DNA of 64,000 bases from Prescottella agglutinans (lineage in GTDB: Bacteria > Actinomycetota > Actinomycetes > Mycobacteriales > Mycobacteriaceae), in assembly GCF_004011865.1 (NCBI RefSeq), contig NZ_RKLP01000002.1, positions 310,001 to 374,000 on the forward strand, in the 5' to 3' direction. Positions 9,317-19,080 of the stretch are shown here, one piece after another. The notes below the pieces were generated by a model. The model saw only the letters and a list, made by a program, of their open reading frames with translations, searched no databases and was not told the DNA's origin. The stretch's first letter is position 1. Every line of letters starts with the position of its first letter. A program made the position numbers and the translations under genes.

Positions 9317-10228
9317 GTGTCAGTCCTCGCCGCCGGCGCCGACGCGCCCTCCATCGCCACCCAGTTGTTCGGCAGCGGTCTGATCGGCGTCCGTGAGGGG
9401 CTCGAGGCCGGCATCGTCGTGATGGTCCTCGTCGCGTTCCTCGTCAAGTCCGGCCGGCGTGACGCGCTCAAGTGGGTGTGGATCGGTGTCGGCGCCGCGG
9501 TCGCGATGGTGGCCGTGATCTTCGGCGTCATCCACTTCGGCACCTCCACGGTCACCGGCACCGCCGCCGAACTGATCAGCGGCCTGGCGTCCCTCGTCGC
9601 CGTCGCGATCGTCACCGCGATGGTGCTGTGGATGCGCACCGCCGCGGCGTCGATCTCGGGTCAGTTGCGCGCCGGGCTGGACCGCGCACTGGCCGTCGGG
9701 CCGGCCGCTGTCGTGATGCTGGCCTTCTTCGCCGTCGGCCGCGAGGGCGTCGAGACCGCGCTGCTGCTGGTCGGATACGCGGAGAACACCGCCGGCAGCG
9801 CGTGGCCGCTCGTCGGGCTGCTGCTCGGCATCGTCGTCGCCGCCGTGCTCACCGTGCTGCTGTACGTCGGCGCCGTGCGGATCGACTTCGTCCGGTTCTT
9901 CCGCTACACCGGCGCCTTCCTCGTCGTCGTGGCGGCGGGCATCCTCGCCTACGGCGTCCGCGCGCTTCAGATCGCCGGCTGGCTGCCGGGCGGCTCCACG
10001 CTCGCGTTCGACGCCTCGTCCGTGTTCGACACCTCCAGCTGGTACGGCACCGTGCTGCAGGGCATCTTCAACTTCCGCCCGGACCCGACGGTGCTGCAGC
10101 TCGTCGCGTGGATCGCGTACCTCGCGATCGTGATGCCGCTGTTCCTGCGCCCCGCCAAGGCCAAGGCCGATGCCGCCGCGCCGCGCCCCGAATCGGGCAG
10201 CACCGACACCTCCGTCACCGTTTCCTGA
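9317..10228 (+). CDS. efeU: Iron permease EfeU (FTR1 family)
   Basis: This 303-residue polytopic membrane protein of the OFeT/FTR1 family imports iron across the cytoplasmic membrane. The iron-binding helix signature REGLEAG is at residues 26-32 and a second one, GREGVETALL, is near the middle, as expected for EfeU. About seven hydrophobic helices can be counted. The GTG at 9317 has AGGAG about 8 bases upstream; the frame is open further left but lacks coding character. It is the first gene of efeUOB, 26 bases before efeO. Low-iron or low-pH induction is known for the family. Confidence 0.95.
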   Translation: MSVLAAGADAPSIATQLFGSGLIGVREGLEAGIVVMVLVAFLVKSGRRDALKWVWIGVGAAVAMVAVIFGVIHFGTSTVTGTAAELISGLASLVAVAIVTAMVLWMRTAAASISGQLRAGLDRALAVGPAAVVMLAFFAVGREGVETALLLVGYAENTAGSAWPLVGLLLGIVVAAVLTVLLYVGAVRIDFVRFFRYTGAFLVVVAAGILAYGVRALQIAGWLPGGSTLAFDASSVFDTSSWYGTVLQGIFNFRPDPTVLQLVAWIAYLAIVMPLFLRPAKAKADAAAPRPESGSTDTSVTVS

Positions 10229-10254
10229 GCACCGTTTCCCGAAAGGTTCCGCCC

Positions 10255-11388
10255 GTGCGTCGTACCACCTCCGCGCTCGCCCTCCTGGCGATCGCTCCGC
10301 TCGCTCTCGCGGCGTGCACGTCCAAGTCCGCCGCCGGCGCCGAGGCCATCACGGTGACCGCCACCGACACGACGTGCGAGATCTCCGGGACCACCGGCGA
10401 GACCGGCAACACCACGTTCTCCATCACCAACAACGGTTCCAAGGTCACCGAGTTCTACGTCTTCGGCGACGGCGACCGCGTGATGGGCGAGGTCGAGAAC
10501 GTCGGCCCCGGCCTGACCCGTCAGCTGATCGTCAACCTCGCCGAGGCCGGGACGTACCACACGGCGTGCAAGCCGGGCATGGTCGGCGACGGCATCCGCA
10601 GCGAGTTCACCGTCACCGGCGACTCCGTGGTCGCGACCGACCAGGACAGCCGCCTCGCGGAGGCCGCGGCCGGCTACAAGCGCTACGTCGACAGCCAGAT
10701 CACCGCGCTGCAGGAGACCGCGGGCGCGTTCGTGGCCGCGATCAAGGCCGGGGACATCGCCGCCGCCAAGGCCCAGTACCCGCTGACCCGCACCTACTAC
10801 GAGCGCATCGAGCCGATCGCCGAGAGCTTCCCGAACGATCTCGACCCGCGCATCGACCTTCGCGAGGTCGACGTCGAACCCGGCTGGCACTGGACCGGTT
10901 TCCACCGGCTCGAGAAGGACCTGTGGGTGCAGGGGCTGCAGCCCGACACCAACGCGATCGCCGACCAGCTGCAGGCCGACCTCCAGGAACTGATCGACGG
11001 CGTGTCCGCCCCGGACTTCGAGGTCGACCCGATCCAGGTGGCCGGTGGCGCGCAGACGCTGCTCGACGAGATCGCGCGCACCAAGATCACCGGCGAGGAG
11101 GACATCTTCTCGCACACCGATCTCTACGACTTCCAGGCCAACGCCGACGGCTCGCAGGCCGCGATCGCGTCGGTGCGGCCGATCCTCGAGGAGCGCAACC
11201 CCGAGCTCGCGGCGCGCATCGATCAGCGTTTCGCCGACCTCGACGCGGAACTCGCGCAGTACCGCCGGGGCGACGGGTTCGTCTCGTACGACACGGTGAC
11301 CGAGCCGCAGCGGCAGGCCCTGTCGCAGAAGATCGACGCGTTGTCCGCCGAAGTGAGCCAGGTGCAGGGTGTCATCGCAGGACAGTAG
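10255..11388 (+). CDS. efeO: EfeO, imelysin (M75) iron/heme-binding lipoprotein
   Basis: This 377-residue extracytoplasmic component of the EfeUOB system is thought to capture ferrous iron or heme-derived iron and pass it to EfeU. It has a lipoprotein signal with lipobox LAAC at about residues 17-20, a cupredoxin-like domain (about residues 28-125, ending HTACKPGMVGDGI) and an imelysin/M75 domain with GWHWTGFHRLEKDLW, which carries the family HxxE-type metal motif. The GTG at 10255 precedes the signal peptide. The 3' end overlaps the efeB start by 20 bases. Confidence 0.95.
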   Translation: MRRTTSALALLAIAPLALAACTSKSAAGAEAITVTATDTTCEISGTTGETGNTTFSITNNGSKVTEFYVFGDGDRVMGEVENVGPGLTRQLIVNLAEAGTYHTACKPGMVGDGIRSEFTVTGDSVVATDQDSRLAEAAAGYKRYVDSQITALQETAGAFVAAIKAGDIAAAKAQYPLTRTYYERIEPIAESFPNDLDPRIDLREVDVEPGWHWTGFHRLEKDLWVQGLQPDTNAIADQLQADLQELIDGVSAPDFEVDPIQVAGGAQTLLDEIARTKITGEEDIFSHTDLYDFQANADGSQAAIASVRPILEERNPELAARIDQRFADLDAELAQYRRGDGFVSYDTVTEPQRQALSQKIDALSAEVSQVQGVIAGQ

Positions 11389-12685
11389 TCAGCACGGCAG
11401 CAACGACGCGGCCGGCGACGCCCGGCCCGAGCCACGTCCGGGCCTGTCCCGCCGGCGCCTCTTCGGCGCCGTCGGGGCCGGCGCGGTGCTCGCCGGCGCG
11501 GGCGTCGCGGTGGGGCGCCTGACCGCCCCCGAGGCCGCGGCGTCGACCTCCGAGGTGGTGCCGTTCCGGGGCACCCATCAGGCTGGAATCGTCACGCCCG
11601 CACAGGATCGCATGCACTTCGTCGCCTTCGATGTCATCACCGATTCGCGTGACGAGCTGATCGCGATGCTGAAGAAGTGGACCGAGATGGCCGCGCGGAT
11701 GACCGCCGGCGACGAGGCCACCGAGGACGGCGCGACCGGGGCCGGCGAATACAACCCGCCCAGTGACACCGGCGAGGCACTGGACCTGCACGCGTCGAAG
11801 CTGACGCTCACGATCGGGTTCGGGCCGTCGCTGTTCGGCGTCGACGGCAAGGACCGGTTCGGCATCGCCGGCAAGAAGCCCGCGGCGCTGGTCGATCTGC
11901 CGAAGTTCACCGGCGATGCCCTCGAGCCCGCGCGCTCGGGCGGCGACATCGCGATCCAGGCGTGCGCCGACGACCCGCAGGTCGCGGTGCACGCGGTGCG
12001 CAACCTCGCCCGCGTCGGCTTCGGCGTGGTCGCCGTCCGCTGGTCGCAGCTCGGGTTCGGCCGCACGTCGTCGACCTCGACGAGCCAGACGACGCCGCGA
12101 AACCTGTTCGGGTTCAAGGACGGAACGCGCAACATCAAGGCCGAGGACCCGGCCGCACTGTCGGAGTTCGTGTGGGTGGACCCGCAGGACGACCAGGCCT
12201 GGATGGCCGGTGGCTCGTACCTCGTGGCCCGGCGCATCCGGATGCTCATCGAGCCGTGGGACCGCACCACCCTGCACGAGCAGGAGCGGGTGTTCGGGCG
12301 CAGCAAGGGCAGCGGCGCCCCGCTCGGCCGCAAGGACGAGTTCGACGACCTGCAACTCGACGCCAAGGGCGCCGGCGGCAAGCCGGTGATCGACAAGGAC
12401 GCGCACGTACGCCTCGCGTCGGCCGAGGAGCTGAACGGCATCCAGATCCTGCGCCGCGGCTACAACTTCACCGACGGCACGGACGGATTCGGTCACCTCG
12501 ACGCCGGACTGTTCTTCATCGCGTACTGCCGCGACCCGCAGAAGCAGTTCGTACCGATGCAGCAGAACCTCGCCCGCAACGACGCGCTCAACGAGTACAT
12601 CAAGCACGTCGGCTCCGCGGTGTTCGCCGTGCCGCCGGGCGTCGGCGACGGCGGCTACTGGGGGTCGACACTGTTCGAGGCGTGA
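11369..12685 (+). CDS. efeB: EfeB/DyP-type heme peroxidase, Tat-exported
   Basis: This 438-residue dye-decolorizing-type peroxidase oxidises substrates with peroxide. Within Efe systems it is proposed to take iron from heme or to oxidise ferrous iron. The Tat signal LSRRRLFGAVGAGAVLAGAG is at about residues 27-46. The DyP signature GFKDGTRN (distal Asp) lies near residue 250, followed by WVDPQDDQAWMAGGSYLVARRIRM, and the C-terminal GLFFIAYCRDPQKQF is also typical. The GTG at 11369 lies inside efeO, so expression is probably coupled. The stop at 12685 is only 30 bases before the uORF of the next unit, and its promoter probably overlaps the efeB 3' end. Confidence 0.95.
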   Translation: MSSQDSSQHGSNDAAGDARPEPRPGLSRRRLFGAVGAGAVLAGAGVAVGRLTAPEAAASTSEVVPFRGTHQAGIVTPAQDRMHFVAFDVITDSRDELIAMLKKWTEMAARMTAGDEATEDGATGAGEYNPPSDTGEALDLHASKLTLTIGFGPSLFGVDGKDRFGIAGKKPAALVDLPKFTGDALEPARSGGDIAIQACADDPQVAVHAVRNLARVGFGVVAVRWSQLGFGRTSSTSTSQTTPRNLFGFKDGTRNIKAEDPAALSEFVWVDPQDDQAWMAGGSYLVARRIRMLIEPWDRTTLHEQERVFGRSKGSGAPLGRKDEFDDLQLDAKGAGGKPVIDKDAHVRLASAEELNGIQILRRGYNFTDGTDGFGHLDAGLFFIAYCRDPQKQFVPMQQNLARNDALNEYIKHVGSAVFAVPPGVGDGGYWGSTLFEA

Positions 12686-12701
12686 CCCGGCGCGAGGCTG
12701 A

Positions 12702-12707
12702 TAGAGT
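12702..12707 (+). promoter_or_regulatory. Candidate -10 element (TAGAGT) of a leaderless uORF
   Basis: TAGAGT matches the actinobacterial -10 form TANNNT and ends 7 bases before the ATG at 12715, which would place the transcription start at or beside that codon. The -35 region would fall over the efeB stop codon and has no good TTGACA match. The same hexamer appears ahead of rplY at 31925. Confidence 0.4.
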
Positions 12708-12714
12708 GCCGGCC

Positions 12715-12741
12715 ATGGATATCGAGGTCGACAGAATCTAG
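12715..12741 (+). CDS. Eight-codon upstream ORF (leader peptide MDIEVDRI)
   Basis: A short ORF encodes M-D-I-E-V-D-R-I and stops at the TAG 12739-12741. Its stop codon overlaps the first base pairs of a perfect hairpin (12740-12761). There is no Shine-Dalgarno sequence in front of it, which fits a leaderless transcript started by the TAGAGT element. Short uORFs ending in a terminator hairpin are known to sense ribosome-targeting antibiotics ahead of ABC-F, erm and whiB7-type genes. The location 275 bases upstream of an ABC-F gene suggests the same here. This is an inference. Confidence 0.5.
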   Translation: MDIEVDRI

Positions 12742-12763
12742 CCACCGGACTGCCGGTGGCTTT
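12740..12763 (+). terminator. Attenuator-like hairpin ahead of the ABC-F gene
   Basis: AGCCACCGG and CCGGTGGCT form a perfect 9-bp stem closed by the tetraloop ACTG, followed directly by TT (the run TTT spans 12761-12763). It begins at the stop codon of the uORF, so a ribosome paused on the uORF would cover the left arm. It could also simply terminate the efeUOB transcript; both roles are compatible. Confidence 0.65.
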
Positions 12764-13017
12764 GCCGATCCGGCGCGGACCGCGCCTCGGCGAACGACCC
12801 CTACCCTTTTCGGGCTCCACCCCGCATGTCCGCCTCGCGCCGATCACGTCTCCCGCGTGCACAGCGATGTCGACCTTCCCGGCGAACGCATGCCTTCCGG
12901 CACGCAGCCACGTTCCGGGTTCCCGGCGCCTTCGCACGCCTGCTCGACGACTTCTCGTGATCGGTCCGTCCTTCAGCACCGCTGATCAGCAACCTTTCAC
13001 GAAAGGGACGGCAACGC
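12764..13017 (+). promoter_or_regulatory. Leader region with SD-sequestering hairpin
   Basis: This is the untranslated stretch between the attenuator hairpin and the ABC-F start. At 12993-13006 CCTTT and AAAGG pair around the loop CACG, and the right arm contains the AAAGGGA Shine-Dalgarno sequence of the ABC-F gene. No coding frame here is convincing. I could not fold the whole leader to look for an alternative pairing. Confidence 0.45.
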
Positions 13018-14622
13018 ATGAGTGCCTCCGCAATCACTTTGAGAGACATCACCTTCGAATGGCCTGACGGTACGGTCGCCCTCGACCGCGTGAGCGGCAC
13101 CTTCACCGCGGGTCGCACCGGACTCGTCGGCCGGAACGGAGCAGGCAAGTCCACGCTGCTGCGACTGATCGCCGGACTGCTGCGGCCCACGTCGGGTCGG
13201 ATCGACCGTGTGGGTGAGGTCGGATACCTACCGCAGACGCTGACTCTGCGGAAGGACTCGACGGTCGCCGAACTCCTCGGCATCGACGGGATCATCGGAG
13301 CACTCCGGGCGATCGAGTCCGGCGATGTCGCGGCACACCACTTCGACACGGTCGGCGACGACTGGGACATCGAGGCGCGCGCCGACGAAGCACTGCACGA
13401 CATAGGCTTCACCGCCGCAGACCTCGGCCGCCGCGTCGACACCGTCTCCGGAGGCGAGGCGATGCTCATCGGCATCACCGGCCTGCGGGTCCGCCGCACC
13501 CCGATCACCCTGCTCGACGAACCCACGAACAACCTCGACCGCCGCACCCGCGCGCGTCTCGCGGAGATGGTCGACGACTGGACCGGCACTCTCGTCGTCG
13601 TCAGTCACGACCTGGAACTGCTCGAACACATGGATCACACCGCCGAGTTGCACGCCGGGCGTCTGGATGTCTTCGGCGGTCCGTACAGCGCGTGGAAGGC
13701 ATACCTCGAGCAGGAACAGGCCGCGGCGGTCCAGGCCGCCCGCTCGGCCCAGCAGGCACTGAAGGTCGAGAAGCGCCAGAGGATCGAAGCCGAGACCAAG
13801 TTGGCACGCCGCGAACGCACGGCGAAGAAGACCCAGAAGGACGGCGGGATCCCCAAGATCCTGGCAGGGAATCGAGCCAGCAAGGCTCAGGCGTCCGCGG
13901 GGTCGATGCGCTCGACGCTCGAGGCCAAGGTCGAGGCCGCGCAGGCCGCCGTCGATGCCGCGGACTCGCGCGTGCGAGAGGACGAACACCTCCACCTCGT
14001 GCTGCCCGATCCGGACGTGCCACGGAGCCGACGCCTCGTCGAGTTCCGCGACGGAGACCGCACCGTCGTCGTCCAGGGCCCGGAACGCGTCGCGCTCGTC
14101 GGCCCCAACGGGGCCGGCAAGTCCACCCTGCTCGAGCATCTCGTCCACGGCACCGTCGGCGACGAGGATCGGGTGCGCGGCGTGCTACTCACCGAACGAG
14201 TCGGCTACCTCCCGCAGCGACTGGACAACCTCGACGAGGCCAGGAGCGCGCTCGAGAACGTGCAGGAGGTCGCGCCCGGCACGCCCGCCGGCACGATCCG
14301 CAACCAACTCGCCCGACTGCTGATCCGTGGCAGTGCTGCCGACCGGCCCGTCGCGACGCTCTCCGGCGGAGAACGCTTCCGCGTCTCACTCGCCAAGCTG
14401 CTCCTGGCGGACCCGCCCGCACAACTGCTGATCCTCGACGAGCCGACGAACAACCTCGACATCACCAGCGTCGAGCAACTCGCCGAGGCGCTCGACGCCT
14501 ACGGTGGCGCGATGCTGATCGTCAGCCACGACTACGAGTTCCTGCGCAAGGTCGGGATCGATGTCACCGTCGAACTCGACGAGGACGGACGGATCTGCAC
14601 CGATTCGCAACTGGCGCAATAG
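13018..14622 (+). CDS. ABC-F ATPase, probable ribosome-protection type
   Basis: This 534-residue soluble protein has two ATP-binding cassettes and no membrane domain. Cassette 1 has Walker A GRNGAGKST (about residues 38-46), signature VSGGEAM and Walker B ITLLDEPTNNLD. A charged linker follows (AYLEQEQAAAVQAARSAQQ onward, about residues 225-340). Cassette 2 has GPNGAGKSTLL, LSGGERFRVSLAKLL and LLILDEPTNNLD. ABC-F proteins bind the ribosomal E site; resistance members displace macrolides, lincosamides or pleuromutilins. The uORF-hairpin leader favours an antibiotic-inducible resistance role over a housekeeping one. It interrupts the conserved lpqU-mazG neighbourhood. The drug class cannot be read from sequence. 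Confidence 0.92.
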   Translation: MSASAITLRDITFEWPDGTVALDRVSGTFTAGRTGLVGRNGAGKSTLLRLIAGLLRPTSGRIDRVGEVGYLPQTLTLRKDSTVAELLGIDGIIGALRAIESGDVAAHHFDTVGDDWDIEARADEALHDIGFTAADLGRRVDTVSGGEAMLIGITGLRVRRTPITLLDEPTNNLDRRTRARLAEMVDDWTGTLVVVSHDLELLEHMDHTAELHAGRLDVFGGPYSAWKAYLEQEQAAAVQAARSAQQALKVEKRQRIEAETKLARRERTAKKTQKDGGIPKILAGNRASKAQASAGSMRSTLEAKVEAAQAAVDAADSRVREDEHLHLVLPDPDVPRSRRLVEFRDGDRTVVVQGPERVALVGPNGAGKSTLLEHLVHGTVGDEDRVRGVLLTERVGYLPQRLDNLDEARSALENVQEVAPGTPAGTIRNQLARLLIRGSAADRPVATLSGGERFRVSLAKLLLADPPAQLLILDEPTNNLDITSVEQLAEALDAYGGAMLIVSHDYEFLRKVGIDVTVELDEDGRICTDSQLAQ

Positions 14623-14638
14623 CTGACGCCCGGCGGAC

Positions 14639-15325
14639 CTACCGCATCCAGTGGGTCCGCCAGGCGTCCGCGTCGAGTCCGCCCCACGGGACCCCGTCGG
14701 CGTGCGCGGCGGACTCGGCGGCCCGGATCCGTTCGACGAAACGCAGTGTCGCCTTGCGCAGTTCGTCCTCGGCGCTGCCGGGGCCACCCAGCCGCACCAC
14801 CCGCAGCTCGTCCGGCACCAACTCGTCCGGCAGCCCGGCCTTGCGGGCCCGCGAAATCACCTTCTCGGCGAGCGCGAGCGCGGGTTGCAGGAGTGCGATG
14901 CCGTCGATGCAGGATTCGCGCGCCTTCTCCGCGGCCTTGCGCACCTCCCATGCCCGCTCCTGCTCGGCGATGTCCACCGGGCCGACGACGTCCTCGGCCA
15001 GGTGCGGGCTGCGGTGCGCGAGTTTGGCGACCAGCGTCGCGGCCACGTCGTCGACCGTGAACTCCCCCGCGGCCTCGGCGATCCGCGAGTGGAACAGCAC
15101 CTGCAGCAACAGGTCTCCGAGTTCCTCACGGATACCGTCGGGGTCGCCGACCTGCACCGCGTCGAGCAATTCGTAGGTTTCCTCGAGCAGGTACGGCCGC
15201 AGCGAGTCGTGGGTCTGCGTCACCTCCCAGCCGCCGTAACCCCACAGCTTGTCCATCACCTCGACGGCCTCGATGAGCGCGTCACCGGCGCGCCACCCGT
15301 CGCGGCGCTCCCCACTGGCACTCAT
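14639..15325 (-). CDS. mazG: MazG-family nucleoside triphosphate pyrophosphohydrolase
   Basis: This 228-residue all-alpha NTP pyrophosphohydrolase hydrolyses NTPs or damaged nucleotides to NMP plus PPi. The MazG motifs are DKLWGYGGWEVTQTHDSLRPYLLEETYELLDAV (EExxE metal site) and IREELGDLLLQVLFHSRIAEAAGEFTVDDV (the ExxD site), both in the first about 95 residues. The ATG at 15325 is 5 bases after the mfd stop. As I recall it, the M. tuberculosis homologue carries an extra N-terminal domain; the open frame continues left here but its residues do not look coding, so this copy appears to lack it. Confidence 0.92.
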   Translation of the reverse strand: MSASGERRDGWRAGDALIEAVEVMDKLWGYGGWEVTQTHDSLRPYLLEETYELLDAVQVGDPDGIREELGDLLLQVLFHSRIAEAAGEFTVDDVAATLVAKLAHRSPHLAEDVVGPVDIAEQERAWEVRKAAEKARESCIDGIALLQPALALAEKVISRARKAGLPDELVPDELRVVRLGGPGSAEDELRKATLRFVERIRAAESAAHADGVPWGGLDADAWRTHWMR

Positions 15326-15330
15326 CCGGG

Positions 15331-18300
15331 TCAGACCCCCGCCTGCGCGCCGGTCCGCGTGCTCACGTCGACCGACCCCGCCGCCTTGCCGTCCATCGCG
15401 AGCAGGAAGTCCGCGATGTACTGCAGCAGTTCGACGTCGCGCACCCGTTCGGCACCCACACCGCCGGATCCGGTGCGCGGCAACGGCATCTGGACCATTC
15501 CGGTGGTGGCACGGTACTGCGCGCTGGGATAGATCCGCTTGAGCCGCAACTGCTTCGAATCCGGGAGCTGCATCGGCGACACCTTGAGCTGGGTGCCGGT
15601 GACGGCGACCTCCTCGATCCCGTACTCGCGGCACAGCAGGCGCAGCTTCGCGACCGACACCAGTCGGCCCACCTCCTCGGGCAGCGGGCCGTACCGGTCG
15701 ACGAGTTCCTCGACGACCCCGGCGATGGCGTCGGTGTCGACGGCGGCCGCCAGCTTGCGGTAGCCCTCGAGACGGAGGCGGTCGCTCGTGACGTAGTCGG
15801 GCGGGATGTGCGCGTCGACCGGCAGGTCGATCCGCACCTCCTTCGTCTCCGGTTCGGTCGTGACCGGTCGGCCGTCCGCGATCGCGCGGTACGCCTCGAC
15901 GGCCTCGCCGACCAGTCGCACGTACAGGTCGAAGCCGACACCCGCGACGTGACCGGACTGCTCGGCGCCGAGAACGTTGCCGGCGCCGCGGATCTCGAGG
16001 TCCTTCATCGCGACGGCCATACCGGCGCCGAGATCCGAGTTCTGCGAGATGGTCGCGAGCCGGTCGTACGCGGTCTCGGTGAGCGGCTTCTCCGACGGGT
16101 ACAGGAAGTACGCGTAGCCGCGTTCGCGGCTGCGGCCGACCCGACCGCGCAACTGGTGCAGCTGCGACAGGCCGAGCGAGTCGGCCCGCTCGACGATGAG
16201 CGTGTTGGCGTTGGAGATGTCGAGGCCGGTCTCGATGATCGTCGTGCAGACGAGGACGTCGAACTCGCGCTGCCAGAAGCCCTGCACGGTCTTCTCGAGC
16301 GTCTCCTCGTTCATCTGCCCGTGCGCGACGACGACCCGCGCCTCCGGAACGAGGTCACGAATCCTCTTGGCGGCCTTGTCGATCGAGCTGACTCGGTTGT
16401 GGACGTAGAACACCTGTCCGTCGCGCAGGAGCTCGCGGCGGATCGCGGCGGCCACCTGCTTGTCCGCGTACCCGCCCACGTACGTGAGGATCGGGTGCCG
16501 CTCCTCCGGCGGGGTCAGGATCGTCGACATCTCCCGGATACCGGCCATGCTCATCTCGAGCGTGCGCGGGATCGGCGTCGCCGACATCGTCAGCACGTCG
16601 ACGTGCGTGCGCAGTGCCTTGATGTGTTCCTTGTGCTCGACGCCGAAGCGCTGCTCCTCGTCGACGACCACCAGACCGAGGTCCTTCCAGCGGACACCGG
16701 TCTGCAGCAGGCGGTGGGTGCCGACGACGACGTCGATCTCCCCCTCCGCCAGTTGCGCGATGATCTCCTTGGACTCGGCGGCGTCGGTGAAGCGGGACAG
16801 CCCGCGCACCTTCACCGGGAACGACGCCATCCGCTCGGAGAACGTCTGCAGGTGCTGCTGCGCGAGCAGCGTCGTCGGGACCAGCACCGCGACCTGCTTG
16901 CCGTCCTGGACGGCCTTGAACGCGGCGCGGACCGCGACCTCGGTCTTGCCGTAGCCGACGTCACCGATCACGACGCGGTCCATCGGGACCGGCTTCTCCA
17001 TGTCGGCCTTCACCTCGTCGATGACGGTCAACTGGTCGTGGGTCTCGGTGAACGCGAAGGCGTCCTCCATCTCCTTCTGCCACGGGGTGTCGGGGCCGAA
17101 CGCGTGACCGGGCGCGGCCTGGCGCGCGGCGTACAGCTGCACGAGCTCGCCCGCGATCTCCCGAACCGCCTTGCGCGCCTTGCGTTTGGTGTTCTGCCAG
17201 TCGGAGCCGCCCAGCTTGGACAGGGCGGGCATCTCACCGCCCACGTAGCGCGAGAGCTGGTCGAGCGACTCCATCGGCACGAACAGCCGGTCGCCCGGGT
17301 GCCCGCGCTTGCTGGCCGCGTACTCGATGACCAGGTACTCGCGGCGCGCGCCGCCGATGGTGCGCTCGACCATCTCCACGAACCGGCCGATGCCGTGCTG
17401 GTCGTGGACCACCATGTCCCCGGCGGTCAGCGCCAGCGGGTCGACCTGGTTGCGCCGCTTGGCCGGCATCTTCTTGCCGTCGCCCGCCGCGGCGACCCGA
17501 TTGCCGGTCAGGTCGGACTCGGTGACGATCACCAGGCCGGGCACCCCGGCGGCCTCGTCGCCCGGCAGCACCAGGCCCTCGTGCAGCGAGCCGCACAGCA
17601 CGCCCACCAGTCCGCGGGCCGGTTCGGCGCCCGGGGCGAGTTCGCCGGCGGGGACGTCGGCGTCGCGCAACCGCTCGAGGACACGGTGTGCGGTGCCCGA
17701 ACCCGCGACGACGACCACCGCCCGCCCGCCGGTCGTCACGTGCGCGCGCAGGTTCACGAACAACATCGACAGCAGTTCGTCGGAGCCGCGCACCTCGGGC
17801 GCCGACTGCACCGGCAGCACCGTCTCGTCGTCGCGGCCGGACGCCAGCGGGCTGATCGTCCACCACGGGCGCCCCTGTGCCTCGGCGGTCTCCCGGACCT
17901 GCCGCAGCGACCGGTACGCCGAGGCGCCCAGGTCGATGCCGCCACCGAGGACCGAGGTGTCGATCGGGGCCGCGCCGCCGATCGACGCTGCGGTCCACGA
18001 CGCCTCCAGGAACTCCTGCCCGGTCCGCACCAGATCCGTTGCGCGAGTGCGAATCTTCTCGGGGTCGCACAGCAGGACGTGGGTGTCGCGCGGCAGCGCG
18101 TCGGTGAGGAGTTGCAGCTCGCCCGGCTGCAGCAGCGGCAGCAGCGCCTCCATGCCCTCGACCGGGATGCCGGCCGAGAGCTTGTCGAGCATCTCGACCA
18201 GCGCGGCGTCGGCCGGGTTGTCGGCCGCGAGCTGCGCGGCCCGGTCGCGCACCGCCTCGGTGAGCAGCAGTTCCCGGCACGGGGGCGCGATGACGGAGGC

Positions 18301-19017
18301 GAGCTCGAGCTCGGGCAGCGAACGCTGGTCGGCGACCGAGAACGCGCGCAGCTCGGTGACCTCGTCACCCCAGAACTCGACACGCACGGGATGGTCGGCG
18401 GTGGGCGGGAAGAGGTCGAGGATGCCACCGCGGACCGCGAACTCTCCGCGCTTGCCGACCATGTCGACGCGGGTGTACGCGAGCTCGACGAGGCGGGCGA
18501 TCAGCGAGTCGAAGTCGTGCTCGGTGCCGACCCGCAGGATGATCGGCTCGATCTCCCCCAGCCCGGGGGCCATCGGCTGCACCAGCGAGCGCACGGTGGT
18601 CACGATCACCCGCAGCGGCGGACCGTACTCGGGGTCGTCGGGCCGGGCCAGGCGGCGCAGCACCTGCAGCCGACGTCCGACGGTGTCCGCGCTCGGCGAG
18701 AGCCGCTCGTGCGGGAGGGTCTCCCACGACGGGAACTGCGCGACGGCGTCACCGATGATCTCGCGCAGCTCGACGGTGAGGTCGTCGGCCTCGCGGCCGG
18801 TGGCGGTGACCAGCAGCAGCTGCGCCTTCTCGGACACGGCCGTCGCGACGAACGGGCGCACCGGGTTGGGGGCGACGATGTCGAGCGCCGCGCGACCCAC
18901 ACTGTCGACCACTTGCCCGATCGCGGAGTCCGTGAGGACGGTCCGCGCGAGCCCGGCGAGCGGTGTCGGCCCGCCGACAGGCGCCACGGACGGAGCTGAA
19001 GAGGACACGGAAGACAA
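15331..19017 (-). CDS. mfd: Transcription-repair coupling factor Mfd
   Basis: This 1228-residue SF2 translocase removes RNA polymerase stalled at lesions and recruits UvrA. The visible order is: UvrB-like damage-recognition modules (with [16 protein letters not shown] and [25 protein letters not shown]), a CarD-like RNAP-interaction domain ([17 protein letters not shown]), the helicase core (Walker [23 protein letters not shown] box [15 protein letters not shown], motif [16 protein letters not shown], translocation motif [20 protein letters not shown]) and the C-terminal TRCF domain. The start is TTG at 19017, with AGGAG 8-10 bases upstream; a GTG at 19008 is the alternative. It lies in the minus-strand tetR-mfd-mazG run. 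Confidence 0.97.
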   Translation of the reverse strand: MSSVSSSAPSVAPVGGPTPLAGLARTVLTDSAIGQVVDSVGRAALDIVAPNPVRPFVATAVSEKAQLLLVTATGREADDLTVELREIIGDAVAQFPSWETLPHERLSPSADTVGRRLQVLRRLARPDDPEYGPPLRVIVTTVRSLVQPMAPGLGEIEPIILRVGTEHDFDSLIARLVELAYTRVDMVGKRGEFAVRGGILDLFPPTADHPVRVEFWGDEVTELRAFSVADQRSLPELELASVIAPPCRELLLTEAVRDRAAQLAADNPADAALVEMLDKLSAGIPVEGMEALLPLLQPGELQLLTDALPRDTHVLLCDPEKIRTRATDLVRTGQEFLEASWTAASIGGAAPIDTSVLGGGIDLGASAYRSLRQVRETAEAQGRPWWTISPLASGRDDETVLPVQSAPEVRGSDELLSMLFVNLRAHVTTGGRAVVVVAGSGTAHRVLERLRDADVPAGELAPGAEPARGLVGVLCGSLHEGLVLPGDEAAGVPGLVIVTESDLTGNRVAAAGDGKKMPAKRRNQVDPLALTAGDMVVHDQHGIGRFVEMVERTIGGARREYLVIEYAASKRGHPGDRLFVPMESLDQLSRYVGGEMPALSKLGGSDWQNTKRKARKAVREIAGELVQLYAARQAAPGHAFGPDTPWQKEMEDAFAFTETHDQLTVIDEVKADMEKPVPMDRVVIGDVGYGKTEVAVRAAFKAVQDGKQVAVLVPTTLLAQQHLQTFSERMASFPVKVRGLSRFTDAAESKEIIAQLAEGEIDVVVGTHRLLQTGVRWKDLGLVVVDEEQRFGVEHKEHIKALRTHVDVLTMSATPIPRTLEMSMAGIREMSTILTPPEERHPILTYVGGYADKQVAAAIRRELLRDGQVFYVHNRVSSIDKAAKRIRDLVPEARVVVAHGQMNEETLEKTVQGFWQREFDVLVCTTIIETGLDISNANTLIVERADSLGLSQLHQLRGRVGRSRERGYAYFLYPSEKPLTETAYDRLATISQNSDLGAGMAVAMKDLEIRGAGNVLGAEQSGHVAGVGFDLYVRLVGEAVEAYRAIADGRPVTTEPETKEVRIDLPVDAHIPPDYVTSDRLRLEGYRKLAAAVDTDAIAGVVEELVDRYGPLPEEVGRLVSVAKLRLLCREYGIEEVAVTGTQLKVSPMQLPDSKQLRLKRIYPSAQYRATTGMVQMPLPRTGSGGVGAERVRDVELLQYIADFLLAMDGKAAGSVDVSTRTGAQAGV

Positions 19018-19080
19018 CGACGGCGCTCCTGATGTCGTGAAATGCAGACTGTTCGATTCTAGGCGCGCGGACCGACACGA

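Noticed and set aside
15808-18999. A 1063-codon open frame on the plus strand opposite mfd
   Set aside because: It mirrors mfd codon by codon, is Arg/Val/Asp/His-rich with no domain I recognise, and such long antisense frames are expected at about 70 percent GC.
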